From contig VZDJ01000056.1 of the NCBI GenBank assembly GCA_008694505.1, positions 8,600,786-8,664,785 on the forward strand: 64,000 bases of DNA, written 5' to 3'. Positions 10,191-22,643 of this stretch are shown in pieces. Under the pieces are notes generated by a model, which saw only the letters and a program-made list of their open reading frames with translations, was not told the origin of the DNA and ran no database searches. This stretch comes from Cyanoderma ruficeps. Lineage: Eukaryota > Chordata > Aves > Passeriformes > Timaliidae. The position numbers were made by a program, and so were the translations under genes. Positions within the stretch are counted from its first letter, which is position 1; each line of letters opens with the position of its first letter.

Positions 10191-13104
10191 CATCCCATGA
10201 AGTGTATCCAAACTAATATTCTCAGCAACAGTTTGGTTTATTGTGAAGTGTCCAGACCTGATTATTTGAGGGAAAAATAATAGAGTTTGATGGGTCATGA
10301 TATGGCAGAATTAAAACAGGGAGGGGGGATACAAAGAAAGAAGGAGGGCGGTTCTTTAGCATGACTGAAAACACCCAACTGAATGCTGTTCTCTGAGCTA
10401 TTATTGCAAATACTGCACAGCATCTTGATGTGGAGAGTCCTGCGGACCTCTTGGTTGTTCTACAGCAGCCTTGTGCCAGATAAAGAGGAAACAGTTCTAT
10501 GCTTTGACAATAATCTTTGCTAATACATTTTCCAGCGGGGGAAAAAATAATCCTAATTAAGAAGTTAGTTAATGCCTTATAAAATGGAAGGGCAAAAGGT
10601 TACTTGTTCCAGGGGAAGAACAGGAGAGTAGATCTGAGAGCTGACAGTGGGATTGGCTTGGATCCACTTCTCTTTAAGCTTAGTTTTTGCAAGCTCTCTG
10701 CCAGCTTGGAGCACGGTGGACTTCTTTCCATACCTAATGGCGTGCTGGATGTCAGCCCTGGCCTCAAGAAAGCTCAACTGCACAAGCAAAATTAGGGGTG
10801 TTTCTGTGCAACAAAAACAACACCTTCCCCAACAGCAACAATTTTCATGCTGTTCCGAAGGCGGCTGATTTGTAATCCATTCAAGTCCGTATGTAAAGCG
10901 CTGAAAACACAAAGATAAAGCAGGCTGTAATGCCATATAAACACGTGCAATAGGGGTGGATTTCAGAGTCATAGCTGTATTTATGCCTGGAATATTCACG
11001 CCTTGATCTAATCCTCTTTTTCTTAAAGGGGAATTTTTCAAAAAGTTCTTAAGGACCCATCGTTGGAGCTACATCTTGAAAAGGGCACGTCTTTCTCTCG
11101 CACACCTCAAACAAGGTGGCCTGATGTTTCAAAAGCTGCTCAGAATTCAAACGCTTCCTTCGGGTGCCTAAGTGGAAGAGCATCTCTTTTGAAACTTTGG
11201 CCACTTGTGGAGGTGTTTAAATGGGAAGACTTGGTGCTAAGTAGGGCATGTAAAAAGTTTTCCCTTGAAATATTTCCTTAGGGAAAATTGGGGTTTTGAC
11301 TACTGAAATGTTATTTCACAAAGAGCAACGCTTTCTGTGATAATAACAGGTTTTAATAAAAAGAAAAATGACCACTTGAAGAACAAAGAAGATTCTTGTT
11401 ATAAACTAAAATTTAAAGCATTTTCAATTTAAAAGTTAGCATTTGCCCTTTGGAAGCTTCACTGAATTTTTGTTTTTTAACAGCATTTTCCTCAAAGAGG
11501 AGGCAGGGCAAGAACAATTCTTTCCAGATCTAACATAAAATTTTAAGGTGAAACAAGTGGCAAGATTCAAACAAACAGAAGAAAAATGAACCCATCTTTA
11601 AAAACATCCCTGAGAACAGCTGAAGATCCACATTCATTCCATTCTGTCACTAAAAACTGGAAAGTTTTCAGACAGCTATCAGGAAGCAATGGGGTATGTG
11701 TGCAGAAGTCTGTAACTGAAGGTAGATTAAGAATTGGAGCATAAACTTCACTTACCTCTCGAGTAGACTTTGAGCTCCAAGGCCCTTAAAGGTTAACAAT
11801 AAAACCTCAAATTGAATCCTCATTTTCAATATGAGACAATTTAAGTTATAAAACAACGAAGTGACATGAGCCTAGTGAGGCCAACGAGGACACTTAAACC
11901 AGGGTTGTCAGAATGCCCAGGCTTTATCACCCATGAAAGGATGTAACTCTCCATGACATTAAGGATGCAGGGTTTGATGGAGTGTCACAGTTAGTTGACA
12001 CCGGAATCATCCGAAATCGTAGACTCCCTGTCACATCCTGCCACTGCAGAATAGAAACTAATGATTGTGCTACTACACCATCACAGGCATGCTGGGGTGC
12101 TGGTAGCTGGTAAATTATTACACAGCAGTAAGAGTTGCCAACAGGAGTAGATTTCTAGGCTAATAGCTAGGGGTAAAAAAAGGGAAACTGTGAATGTGGG
12201 CTGTTTTACTCCAACAGAGTCGGCTGCTGCTCTGAGTGTCTGATGGGACAAATGGTTTGGGGACAACACAAAGTCACGCTAGGCCACTGGATGAGTTGGA
12301 AATCTGTACTTTCCTGTAGATGTTTTGTGAAAGGGACATTTAGATAAGGAAACATGAATATGCTCTCTTGCTAATGGAAAATATTTTTGCAGAGGCTGAT
12401 AAATTCAAAACACCAAGACTCATATTTTTAAACAAATATAAACATATAAAATAGAGGGGTGTCTCATTTCCAGAAAGAAATTCGCAGGGGAAAAAAAAAA
12501 GGGAAATATTATTTACAGAATGTCATTCTGAATATTTCACAGACTCCAGAAGTCTGTAAATAACAGAAATTTAAAACATCTTTTGGGCATCTTTAATGCA
12601 ATAGGCATTAAAGTCTGATGGAAAAATAATTTGATTCTAGATTGATTGCTTTTTATCATTTTCTCCAAAGGAGCAATACCAAAAATCAATGTGTAGGAAA
12701 TACAGAGGACAGATGTACTCTATCCTCAGCTAAATGATCTTTCTGAACAGACTCCTCCCCAGCTTGCAGCTTGCCCTGGTTTAGGGAAAATTTGGGAGGA
12801 CAGAGTTGAGCTCAGAAAAAGAAGACTTATGGGTGCCAATCAATGGTATTTAAGCATAACAAGGTACCCAATCACACACGGGAAGAAACTGGCTGGTTTG
12901 GTATCACTGATCACAGCCTGGCTGAGGGTCCAGGTGACATCTCACTGTGTTATGCAGTGTTCAAACAGACCCATCACTGGGAGGGGTGGGAAGTTATCCC
13001 TTCTCTGTACGTGCCTTTTCCTGGGTTGTGTTCCCTATTTCAAGAAAAGTTGTCGTTTGCTTGGAGAGGGGCCTGAACACAACACCTCAAAACCCCAAGC
13101 GAGC
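10191..13104. other. Noncoding DNA between the two L2 fragments
   Basis: About 2.9 kb without a supported gene. A 154-codon minus-strand frame at 10577-11041 has no recognised domain and overlaps plus-strand frames. If the two L2 fragments come from one insertion, this stretch plus the CR1 copy would be later insertions or expansions. I recognise no transposon termini in it. Confidence 0.5.
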
Positions 13105-13472
13105 AGGACAGATTGGCTGAACGAGGTTGTTTAGCTTAAATAATAAGCATTTGAGAGGGGACGTGTAAGTAATTACAGAAGAAACAGAGGCAAGGAAGAC
13201 AGAAACAATCTGTGCATAATGGAAAGGACATGACATAATGGGCTTAAATTACAGCGAAGGATTCCGGTTAGACATCAGGAAACTTTCATAACAATCAGGA
13301 TAATAAAGCACTAAGGTAGACTGCCTGCAGAGGCTGTGGGATCTCCGCTGTTGGAGGCTGTCCAGAGCAGGGCAGACAGACTTCTGAAAGGAAAGACAGG
13401 AGGATAATTGATCTGGCTGTAGAGCAGAGGGGTGCACCAGGAATAACCTTCCTAGAACCTGTGACTACCTTG
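13105..13472 (+). mobile_element. Old CR1 LINE fragment, 3' region
   Basis: The copy matches the older CR1 3' region over about 365 bp. It has ttgtttagcttaaa, aggacatgacataatgggct, attccggttagacatcagga and aactttcataacaatcagga. These are followed by gactgcctgcagaggctgtg, ggatctccgctgttggaggc and the degraded tail gtgcaccaggaataaccttc. Orientation is plus. The 3' octamers are no longer clear. The copy is diverged and of an older subfamily than the copies at 4.6 and 61.2 kb. An antisense frame of 62 codons across it is spurious. Confidence 0.85.
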
Positions 13473-13566
13473 AACTGTTGATATCCTTCATCCCCACCCT
13501 TCTTAAAATTTGTTTCTTAGTCTTACATCTCTGTTTTCTGATGGTTCACCTTTCAAATTTATTTCT

Positions 13567-13905
13567 GATTTTATTTTAGAGGCTTGGCCTTACCCATCTT
13601 CATCTGAAAACACAAATTTAACTACTGCCTCTATGCTGATGACTCACAGGTCTGTGTGTCTTCCTACCTGATACAGCTAATACTTTTCAAAATAAGATCT
13701 CAGTCTTTTTTTCTGACATATCATTGCAGATGTTTTCTCACCACAAATCTCAGTGCAGCTAAAAAATATTTCATTGTAATCAATTCCCTCTGCTCCCTGC
13801 TTTTCCTTTGATCACATTGAATAACACTGTCAGCCTGCTGGTAACTCAAGCCTAGAACCTGGAAATCACTTTCCCTAAGACCTCACCTGGCTCTTTGTTC
13901 TGGAC
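13567..13905 (+). mobile_element. Ancient L2-type LINE, reverse transcriptase fragment with YADD
   Basis: Reading from 13569 gives FYFRGLALPIFI, a stop, then KHKFNYCLYADDSQVCVSSY. YADD lies at 13632-13643. This matches the L2-clade block LP..I...KH..SFHCYADDTQLYLS, the RT active site with its two catalytic aspartates. The same frame gives LTYHCRCFLTTNLSAAKK from 13713, where L2 has a block like WMSSNFLQLNADKTE. In another frame NLEITF at 13856-13873 sits where L2 has RNLGVTFD. The 213-bp distance from YADD to that point fits the family. CR1 elements normally have FADDTK here, so L2 is preferred. The copy has stops and at least one frameshift and is inactive. Confidence 0.82.
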
Positions 13906-15593
13906 TGTGTATGTATTTTATGGAGGAGAGATAATATTTGCCCTGCAAAAAGACACAAAAATAGGGACTCTCATTATCTCCATTCCTTGAAAAATGCAAC
14001 CCTCTCATCTACCTGTTCCCAAAGCCACCAGAAGCTTCACTGCTGTCTTGGCTGCTGCTTTGACCCTGTCAGAGTGGGGAACTGCAGCTCAACAGAGCAA
14101 GTGCCAGGCTTTGCAGGTAGCACACTATACCCAAACACGTGTTCCTGTCTTGTTATACCACTAACAATTTGTTGTTCAGTGGTGAAAACATGCTGAATAA
14201 TGGAAGATGCCTGGAGAAAGGAACACGGCGCGTCCGTGTACCTGCAGCGCGTTGTTTCTGTTTGCATGCTCAGCCCTGAGTACAGACGAGGGAGTGTCGG
14301 CCTTGCCTGGTGGATAACACCTGTTTCTCTGCCAAATGAAACTCTGTGGCTGCAGAAACAGTGTCTGCACATTTGCTTTCCAGCAGGTAAATACACCCAC
14401 TGAATTCCTGCCATGCGGCCCCACGGCGTGGCAAACGCCTCTGGGAAGAGCCCATGGAAAGGGAGGGGGCAGGACCTTAGGGTCCATCTCTGCTAAATCA
14501 AACTGATCTTGATTTGAAATCAAAGGGGTGCTAAGAAGGTGTCCAGGCACACCCATGTAACTGACCAGAGATACGCTTTGACTACAGGATTTTAGGACAA
14601 AGATTGGGTTTGCTTTTCGTCTGTGTTTGTGCAGGTGCCCAGTGCAGCTCCATGACTAAGCTCCCTGGCAATCCTACAGTAAAATAAGTAAAAGCTACTT
14701 TTCTGTGGAAAAATAAACAGGCAAAACCTTCCTACCTTCCTCCTGGAAATGTGCTATGGTGTGGTGCAGTCTGGCGAGATGCTGTCGTTCCTTTGGGCTT
14801 AGCTGTGACTGTGAGCTTTGGTCACAAGCTGGGAAGAGCTGCTCTTAATGAAGAACCTTAAGACAATTGTGTTTGGACCATGGATTGTTCCAACCAGCTG
14901 CTGGTGGAGCGACTGTGAGCTAGAGGAGATGAAACCCCCACATAATCAAATCAGGGGAGTAATGAGGTTTGGGACTGGAAAACCAAGGGGGACAACAGGC
15001 AAACAAAGTGGGGCTGTGCCACGAGCCTCTGAAGTCTGTAAGTAACTTCGTTATGTCAGCAGCAAACGAGGGAATAGCTTTGCAGAAATTCAGATCCCAA
15101 ATACCATTGTAATTAGCATTATTTCAAGATTAAAGAAACCACCACTTCCGTGTAACAAATTATCTCCAATTTAAAAGCAAAAATAATGTATTTTTTGTTC
15201 ATAAAAAATGCTCAAGCGGAAGCATTCTCACATTAATTATTTCAGTCTATTCGGAAAGCATATCCCTGCTTGCTTTTTATTATGCCTTCCAGCTCCTTCT
15301 TTGAAAAATATGTTAAGAAGCTGCAAGCTATTTTCCAAAAAAATGAAAAATAAATAATCTTTGAAGCAATTAGAGCTGAACGACAGAATGTATAAATATT
15401 TTTTTTACTTATTCTCCCCCTAGATTCAAGTCCTCCATTTTCTGCCACCTCCCATCTTGGCAGCTGCAATTCAAGCATCTTTGCTTGAACTTTGAAGGCA
15501 AGCGTTTCTCTTTCTTCCCCCAGAGTTGAATCAAATGGTATTTTGTAGATTTGACTGGCAAGAGCTTTTATAAGTGAGCTGAGGGCTACTCCT
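13906..15593. other. Noncoding DNA, nothing recognised
   Basis: A moderately GC-richer patch at 14.0-14.5 kb carries several overlapping frames of up to 126 codons on the minus strand. None is recognisable. A near-perfect palindrome (tgatttgaaatca) sits at about 14511-14523. No exon or repeat is supported. Confidence 0.5.
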
Positions 15594-15632
15594 GGAGGCT
15601 AAATGCATTATTTCTATAATGCATTTGTCTCC
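15594..15632. repeat. Perfect hairpin, 17-bp stem with a 4-nt loop
   Basis: AAATGCATTAT at 15601-15611 and ATAATGCATTT at 15616-15626 are exact inverted copies around the loop ttct. The stem extends outward by GGAGGC pairing with GTCTCC, with one G-T wobble and one bulged T. It lies at the left edge of the CpG-retaining block. It is shorter than a usual pre-miRNA and the flanks do not continue the pairing, so a dimeric homeodomain-type site or a DNA cruciform is as likely as an RNA. Confidence 0.85.
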
Positions 15633-15639
15633 ACTCTCC

Positions 15640-16160
15640 TAGGAGCCTAAACACCTCTGAACCTTTCCCTACAAAAGTAATAATTAGCGAACACATTACA
15701 AAAAAACTTTGCTTACATGCGAACAAACGCGAAATTGAATAATGGGAACCGCGGTTGGTAGCGTGGAATTATCTGGAATGTATTTTATGGCAAGAACAAA
15801 GAGCACTTTGAATGTCATGTAAATATCATTACAGAGCTGCTTTTTTTTTTAATTTTAATGAAGGCTTTGCCGCGGTTCAGCGTTGGGCACAACCGCTCAG
15901 CGTCCGCGCAACTTTAAGTCAGCCCGTGCTGCGCTGAGGCTGCAGCTTCGTGCCGCTCTCAAAAGCACCTTCAACCCCAGAAAGCTGAATTTAAAATGTA
16001 ATTAAGGAACATTTGTCTAGTTCCATTGCCACAATCGAATCAATATGTAGCCCAATTAAACAAGAACAGTGAACTGTACGGCATTATCAGCTACATTAAT
16101 AAAAGGTACCTGTTTTCAATTCTCTGTAATATACTTTCGCCTTCCCTTTCTTTGATTTTT
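15640..16160. promoter_or_regulatory. Candidate conserved noncoding element (CpG-retaining block)
   Basis: AT-rich DNA with TAATTA-type words (taataattagcg at about 15680 and atgtaattaagg at about 15997) surrounds two CpG clusters. One is at about 15719-15763. A denser one at about 15870-15957 has roughly a dozen CpGs in under 90 bp, including ccgcggtt and gtccgcgc. CCGCGGTT occurs twice, at 15749-15756 and 15870-15877. GCGGTT at 15872 pairs with AACCGC at 15891. Methylated neutral DNA loses CpGs, so their retention suggests an unmethylated or constrained element such as an enhancer or a small distal promoter. Conservation itself was not tested. Confidence 0.5.
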
Positions 16161-19100
16161 GCCATAGGAACAGGAGAATGCATCTAAACAGTTTCCTATT
16201 TCTCTGGCACTAGCTGGAAGTAGTCACGAGTTGCAGGGAGATAATATATTAATATGAAACTAGCCAGGAGATAAAAAGAGCTTACACGGCACTTTTCATA
16301 GGTAAGATGATTAAAAGTGTTATATATGATAGTAGGGCGTGGGGCCACATCCTCATTTGTTTGCTTTCCCAAGAGGTGGATGGGAGGGTGTGCTCCAGGG
16401 ATCCTTCCTGGAGGTAGAATGGAGAATATTCTCTGTGAGGCAGGAGAGTTTAGGATCAGGATTTTTCTTACCTAGGAAAAATTCGATCTCTTTCTTAGTG
16501 CAAAGACACCCTGAGCACTGAAAGCAGCACCTGCCTGCATCCAGTGGGAACAGAATAGGGTGACTGTGTGCAGAAGGGTAAGACTGATCCCAGGATAATC
16601 CTACTGGGCAGCATTTGCTGATGCTGGGAGCAGTTGCCCACCGTGGGTGACAGGTATGAGTTAGTGCTGTAGCACACTTTTAATGGGCTTCCTGCAAATC
16701 AAAAATGTTCAGGATCATCAGTGAGAACTGGAAATTCCAGGCAGTAAAACAGAGGTAAGAACAGAGTGGAGAACCATATGCAGCCACTGAGACTTCCTGT
16801 GTAACCCATGCCTGAAAATGCCAGGAACAGACAACATTTTTAGGTTAGTTTCAGTTCTAAAATCACAGTTTAAAAACTTTCAGCAACCAAGGATCCACTG
16901 CAACCTGAGATGAGACTGGCAAGTGGTCAGGGAACTTTCCTTAAGTGCATTATCCAATTTCTACAGACTGTGATAAAGTTGCTTTGTGATCCCGTCAGAG
17001 TTAGACTAAATGAGCTTTTCCATGAGACAGCATCTTTTTCAATTTCTTTAATGTTTCCTATGACTTTCTACAATAATTGCCTAATTTTTCAATGTACTTT
17101 TCGAAGTGAGGATCCAGAACTCCACCATATTCTCACAGAGGCAACACAGGCTGAAATACAGAAGTGCACCTGCTAAATGGACTCCTGTCTGAGCATCTTA
17201 GAATGCATTTGTTCTTTATTTCACAGCTTGATACTTGAACATAATGTTGAAGGGATTGTATCCGTGTCTTCTGTAGAACTAGAGTTCCCCATTTAGAGAC
17301 TGTGGCCTTCAAGTTTTAATAACTAGATGTATAAATTCCTACAAAGTCACATCTCTAACTCGTAGCTTTGCTTTCAGATGTTTTATGGTCGGACTTGTCC
17401 ATTTTCAGTGACCTCTTTCTCAGTTTTGTTTACCACCCTCCTATTGTTTAGCTCCTGAGCTTTGCAGAAACAATTGGTTTCCTCCCAGAGTGTACTCATG
17501 ACACATGGTACAAGGCCAAGAACTATTCCCTAAAAGATTGCACAAAGCATTGCCGTGTTTCTTTTGGTTTAATAATGAAAATGTCTTGGAGTAATAAATG
17601 GAAAGTGAATGGCATTAAAAGTCTCCTGCAATGCCCCATTTCTGCTGCAGTATGAAGTATAGTCTAGGTAAGGTGCCATGTGCTCCAGGATGAGCTTAGG
17701 ACAGTTCATTCCGTTTGTTTTCCTAAGTTTGTTTGTATCCTGTGATTCTGTATCTAGCCCCAGGGTTTTCATGCTGTACCTTTGACTAGTGTTTACTTGA
17801 CTGAGGGCTGAATGTCCTCTCTTTCCTCTCTGGTGTCTTTCTTAATAATGCATTAAGGTTGCTAAACTTTTTCCTGACCTTATCCAAGGCCAATTGGCAT
17901 GGTGTCTCCTTTCAGCCAAAAGGACATTTGTTTGTTTGTTTGTTTAATTATTTTTTTTATCTTTTGTGTCTAAGAAATATCAGCTGTGTACTTTTCTTGG
18001 CATTTTTTTTGACAGATCTTTGGAAATCATAACTGCTGAGAGCATTTCTTACTTGACGGGGAGAGGTGGCATCAAGATTTCTATCTGCAATCACTCTGTT
18101 ATGTATTGAAATGTAAAGAAACCTGCTCAAACATGGTCTATGGCAAGCAGGGAGGGGCAAGGAATCTTAAAATCAACTGCCAATCTCTCCCTGTCATGGA
18201 AGTTCCTGGGCAAAGAAACAGGTGTTTTAGCTGTAAAGAAAGACATTTTCTTTGGGGATCAGCAATGTAAGAACAACACATGTTTGCTCTTCTGGCTGTA
18301 GAGCCTAACTAGCTGTTTGTTATATTATTTACTAGGTTTCTGTAATCCAACCTCTTTATGCACATGGGTTTTCTACAGAGTGCAGAGACAAATCTGCTCC
18401 CTAAAGATGCATTAAAGAGCGTCAGCTGAAATGTTGAGTAACGATAAATTCCCTTGAATTCCTTGTGCGCATTCTAATCCACCATGATGAAACTTTCATG
18501 TTTTGTCAGCTATTGTAATTTTGCTTTCAGAAATGCAATACAAATTCTTCCTGGCTAAGTGACTTGCACATTTAGCAATGTCTTTCAGAAGAGGATCACT
18601 ACTGTCGTGTTATAAATGGTGTGTGTTTCAGTGGCACTCAAACATACAGACTCTTGCTGGTGTAAATTTGAAACCCAATTGGTTTTACTCAGCTGAAGCC
18701 AAGCTTACTTCCTTTTATTTCTTTCAGGAATTACCTTATGTTTTATTGCCTGCAGGGAGAGACCCTAAAATGAAGAAAAGTTAAGGATGTGTAGTTGAAA
18801 ACAAAGATAAAGGTCCTGGTTCTATGATCTTGGATTATAGCAAGTCACAAAAAAGGAAACCTGATTTGGCACCTCTTGTCAGTAAGAATCTGTCCATATC
18901 ATGTTTCAGTTTTGGGTTTGGTTTTTTGGTTTTTTTTTTGAGCTATAAGATTTTTGAAAAACACCTGTATGAAACATTTTGGGGAGAAGAAGAAAAAACT
19001 TTAGAAGGAAACAACCAGAGAGAACATACGAAATTCTCTTTTCTATCTGCCTTGCTCTCTTCAAATCTTTAGCAAGGTACTAAAGATGCTGGAAAATTTC

Positions 19101-22100
19101 CTGCAAAAGGTCAAATGGTTTCATGATAACACAAAAACAATCTCCATCTCAGCTACAGGAGTCGCTCTGCTATAACAAAATCCAGTAGGATGTATGAATG
19201 CAATATATTGCATATCATATGTTCAATAACAACAGAAAAGCCAGCCTGGCTAAAAATAATTATGAAGCTCAGCAGCTGTAATTAAAATAATTTGATGGGA
19301 GATAGGAGACGTTTATGCATCTTGGCAGAAAAAGACATTTTGAGGATTTTGATTGATGTCTTTTATGTTTGTTCGATGTATTGTACAATAGCAGATACGG
19401 GCACTGCACCAGGATGTTAACTAGGCATAATGCTGCGTGCCTTACCAGGGCAGATAAGAGGTCAAACTGAGAAAAAAAGAATTTCTTGGTGACTTCCATT
19501 TTCCATCAAGTAGCCTTCAATTGTCCAAAAGTATCAAGGTAGAGATGATACAAGTTTTTTTTCATGGGTGAGCCATTATAGACTCAAAAAACCCAGCTGA
19601 ATTAATTTGTGTGAGGTTTATTTATATGAATTGCTGTTCACCACAGTGATTAAATGTGGGTAAGGGTAGTTTATTGAGAAGAACAAAAAGTAATATCTGA
19701 AGTCATATTAGAGAGAAATATTAACCCCTGCAGCGGGTTTCCAACACTTCACCTGGGGCTTGGAAAACATTGCAGCAAACAACTGATCTCACAAAGCCAG
19801 GCTGCTTCCAACAATTTCCTGTTGATAGTATAATTTTTTTCTTCTTTTCAGACAAAGAATGGGCCAGGTTTTTATCAGGGAGCTGACTCCGGTGTTTCCA
19901 GTGAAACTGAGTGGATGTTGTCTGCACTAGTGTAATCATACCTTAGAAAAACAAGGAGCTATCTTCACATCTCAATTTACATTATTGATGCAGTATGAAA
20001 TAAGTCCCATAGTAGATGAGCACTCTGGGGATTCTCTTGTTTGTCTCAGCATGTTAAATGACTGCAAGGCATTACACATCTGAGATAGAACTGCTTAAGT
20101 GCATAATTCTTCCTCGTGGCTTTGCTAGGAGCTAAACGAACCTTCTTAAACTAATAATAAAATAATCTAAGATATAAAAATATGTTTCTTTTGGACAAAT
20201 CTGACATGTTACAATGACAGAGTGTTTATGACTCACAATCACCACCTCCGCCACCAGCACTGCTGTATTTAGAAGCAGCAGGCAGCAGAGTGAAATAGGC
20301 AGCCCTGAAGTTTCACATCAGGATAAAAGTAGCTAAATTCTTACTAAATGGGGATTAGATATTAATGAAGAAAAAAGGTGGTGGATTTCCAGGACTGTGG
20401 CCCAAGGGAACGCTCTCCTATTTCACCGAGCCTTGTAGTTGTGTCTAAGTTCAGATTGCAGCTTAGATATAAACAGATGAAGACTTTGGGGATGAAATAT
20501 AAACATTCCCAAGTTCTTACAGTTCTAAATTAGGTGCGGTTCCAAGAACATGGGTTTTGGTCCTAGCGCTGTTTACATTTGATTTTTATGTGTCAAGGAG
20601 TACTTATTCAAAGGTGGAAAAAAACTAAACCAGGAAGGCTTGTCTCGTTAAATCTGTACATTAGAGGTGCCTCACAGCGTGCAATGATTAATTGGGTCTT
20701 AGAGGAGACATTTCTACTCCCCCAAATGGAAAACTTTTAAAGGTCCAAAAACTCACTCTTCTGCATGCAGAAAGGATGAATAGGTTATAGTCAGCTCTCG
20801 GTGTCCTGCAAGATTTCTAGAAAAATGTAGCATAGCAAATCTGTGTTATTATTGCAGTAAGTCGAAGTAGAGGAAATGTCACTTATAAGCCTCAGAAAAG
20901 ACTATCAAAACCACTATTTACAAGTTCCTTTTTATTCATAGCCATGTAAAGTCTTTAGCATCGCTTTGGACTAGCCCTTGTAACCTTTTCCCTGTGCTCT
21001 CTCTTATTTTAACTCCTAATTCTCTTGCCAAAATTCCTGCAGTCGTGTGTTACCTATTGAGCTAAACTAATTTCCAGCCACAGAAACTTCTGGTAGCAGA
21101 GCCCTTCCCAGGGCAGAGGGAGAATTTGGGCCCTTGAGCACACTGGCAGGTAGATCTGGATCTCCAAGGAGTCACTCCCTGAAGTTGAAGCTCAGGGATT
21201 TACAGGAGCCTGGCACACACAAGCCCCGTCACAATCTTGCCAAAGTTCAGGAGAAGCAGGGAGGGTGAATTGATCCCTGTGGGATGCACATATCCTGCTC
21301 CACCTGAGAACAACAAATGGTTTTGTGGTTTGATGGATGCAATCAAAGCAGGGACCTGCAGGGGCGGTTGCTTCACCTGAGTTAAAAATCAGACGTGATG
21401 GACAGAACAAATGTACTAAATTACACATCAGTCCAATGAATGTGGAAGCCTTTGTAAAGGAAGGAGTTTTACACTGGTGTGATGCCAGCTCAGAATTTAG
21501 CCAGCATAATGACCCAGTTTGACCTAGACTACTTACCCAGTTTATGTGTAACTTTGCTGGTTTGCTCCAGCCAATCCTAAATATAAGGGTTTTTTCCCCC
21601 TTGCTTTTTGCACATATTAAGCTTCTGTTTGTGTAGATAATCATCTTATATAATAGACTGTGAAATATTGTAGTATAAAGATGCATTTGACACTTTTTCT
21701 TGATTTTGTTCCTCACCCAAAATATAACCACTCAGACATGTTTTTGGAATGACGCACATTTTAGCGGAAAAAATATTTTAGAAATATGCTGAGCGTGTTG
21801 GCATTGTTTCTTTTTGGATCTCTCTGGTTGTAAGCAAACTATCATTGTTAGCTCCATTGGGCAAAAGAAATATAACTACCACTGTGTAAAATATGTGTGT
21901 GTGAACTCTTGGTTAAATATTTTAATGTTAGATTAGGTCTTTTCCAGTTGCCATAATTTTAGGTAAAGAAATTTGTGAACACTGGGATGAATGGTAAGAC
22001 AGTCCAAATGTTTTCTTCCTATTTATCATCTATGCACATTCTTACCACAGTTACTCAAATTTTTAAATCTTTCCTGGTATTGGTAAGATTCCAGGAGGTT

Positions 22101-22622
22101 TGCTAGCCTTGAAATGGAAAAAAATCCACAATGCCAAGAAAATGTAGCCCAATCTGCATTTAAAACAACTATAGTTAAATATTGAAAGGTTTTTCTGTAC
22201 CTTTGCAAAGCATTTTGCAGCTTATCCTTAAATTTAGAAGTCCTAGATTGCCTGGCCATGATCATTTCCTCCCTGTGGCCTTGTACTTTGGTGACCTTAC
22301 CAGTAGATCAAAAATTTCCCTGTTTTATACCGCACTGCTTTTTTCAAACCAATTTTTCTTTTTTAAATTGGTAACTCAGCAGAATTCTATTTAAACGGTA
22401 ATTTGCAGGGATTTTGGAAGAGGACTGGGAATCTTTTACCTCAGCCAACCCTTTTACAGACTGTGCCCCATTTGCAGTCTTTATTTAAGTCAGCCAAGTG
22501 CATCTTGGAGGTGCTGTTATGTCTTTACCTATAAACCTTTAGAATTGCAACACAAGAATTCCTAGCTCAGAACATGGAATTTGAAAGCCCATCTTCCATT
22601 TAAATCTTAAACTAAGTACCTG
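16161..22622. other. Noncoding DNA, mostly featureless
   Basis: About 6.5 kb without a supported gene or transposon. A TTTG tract lies at 17927-17945, and T runs lie near 17951-17959 and 18930. The stretch 19.98-20.56 kb is evenly AT-rich with TAAT words and could be constrained, but has no distinct motif. A 179-codon minus-strand frame at 21192-21731 shows no domain and is read as chance. Confidence 0.5.
17927..17945 (+). repeat. TTTG simple repeat
   Basis: Nearly five units of tttg, followed by an AT-rich tail with a T run. It is a short microsatellite. Confidence 0.85.
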
Positions 22623-22643
22623 TAAATGTATCAAGTACATTTA
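22623..22643. repeat. 8-bp inverted repeat, 5-nt loop
   Basis: TAAATGTA at 22623 and TACATTTA at 22636 are exact inverted copies. It is a small palindrome in AT-rich DNA, and chance cannot be excluded. Confidence 0.6.

Noticed and set aside
21192..21731. 179-codon minus-strand open frame
   Set aside because: No recognisable domain and no promoter or splice context.
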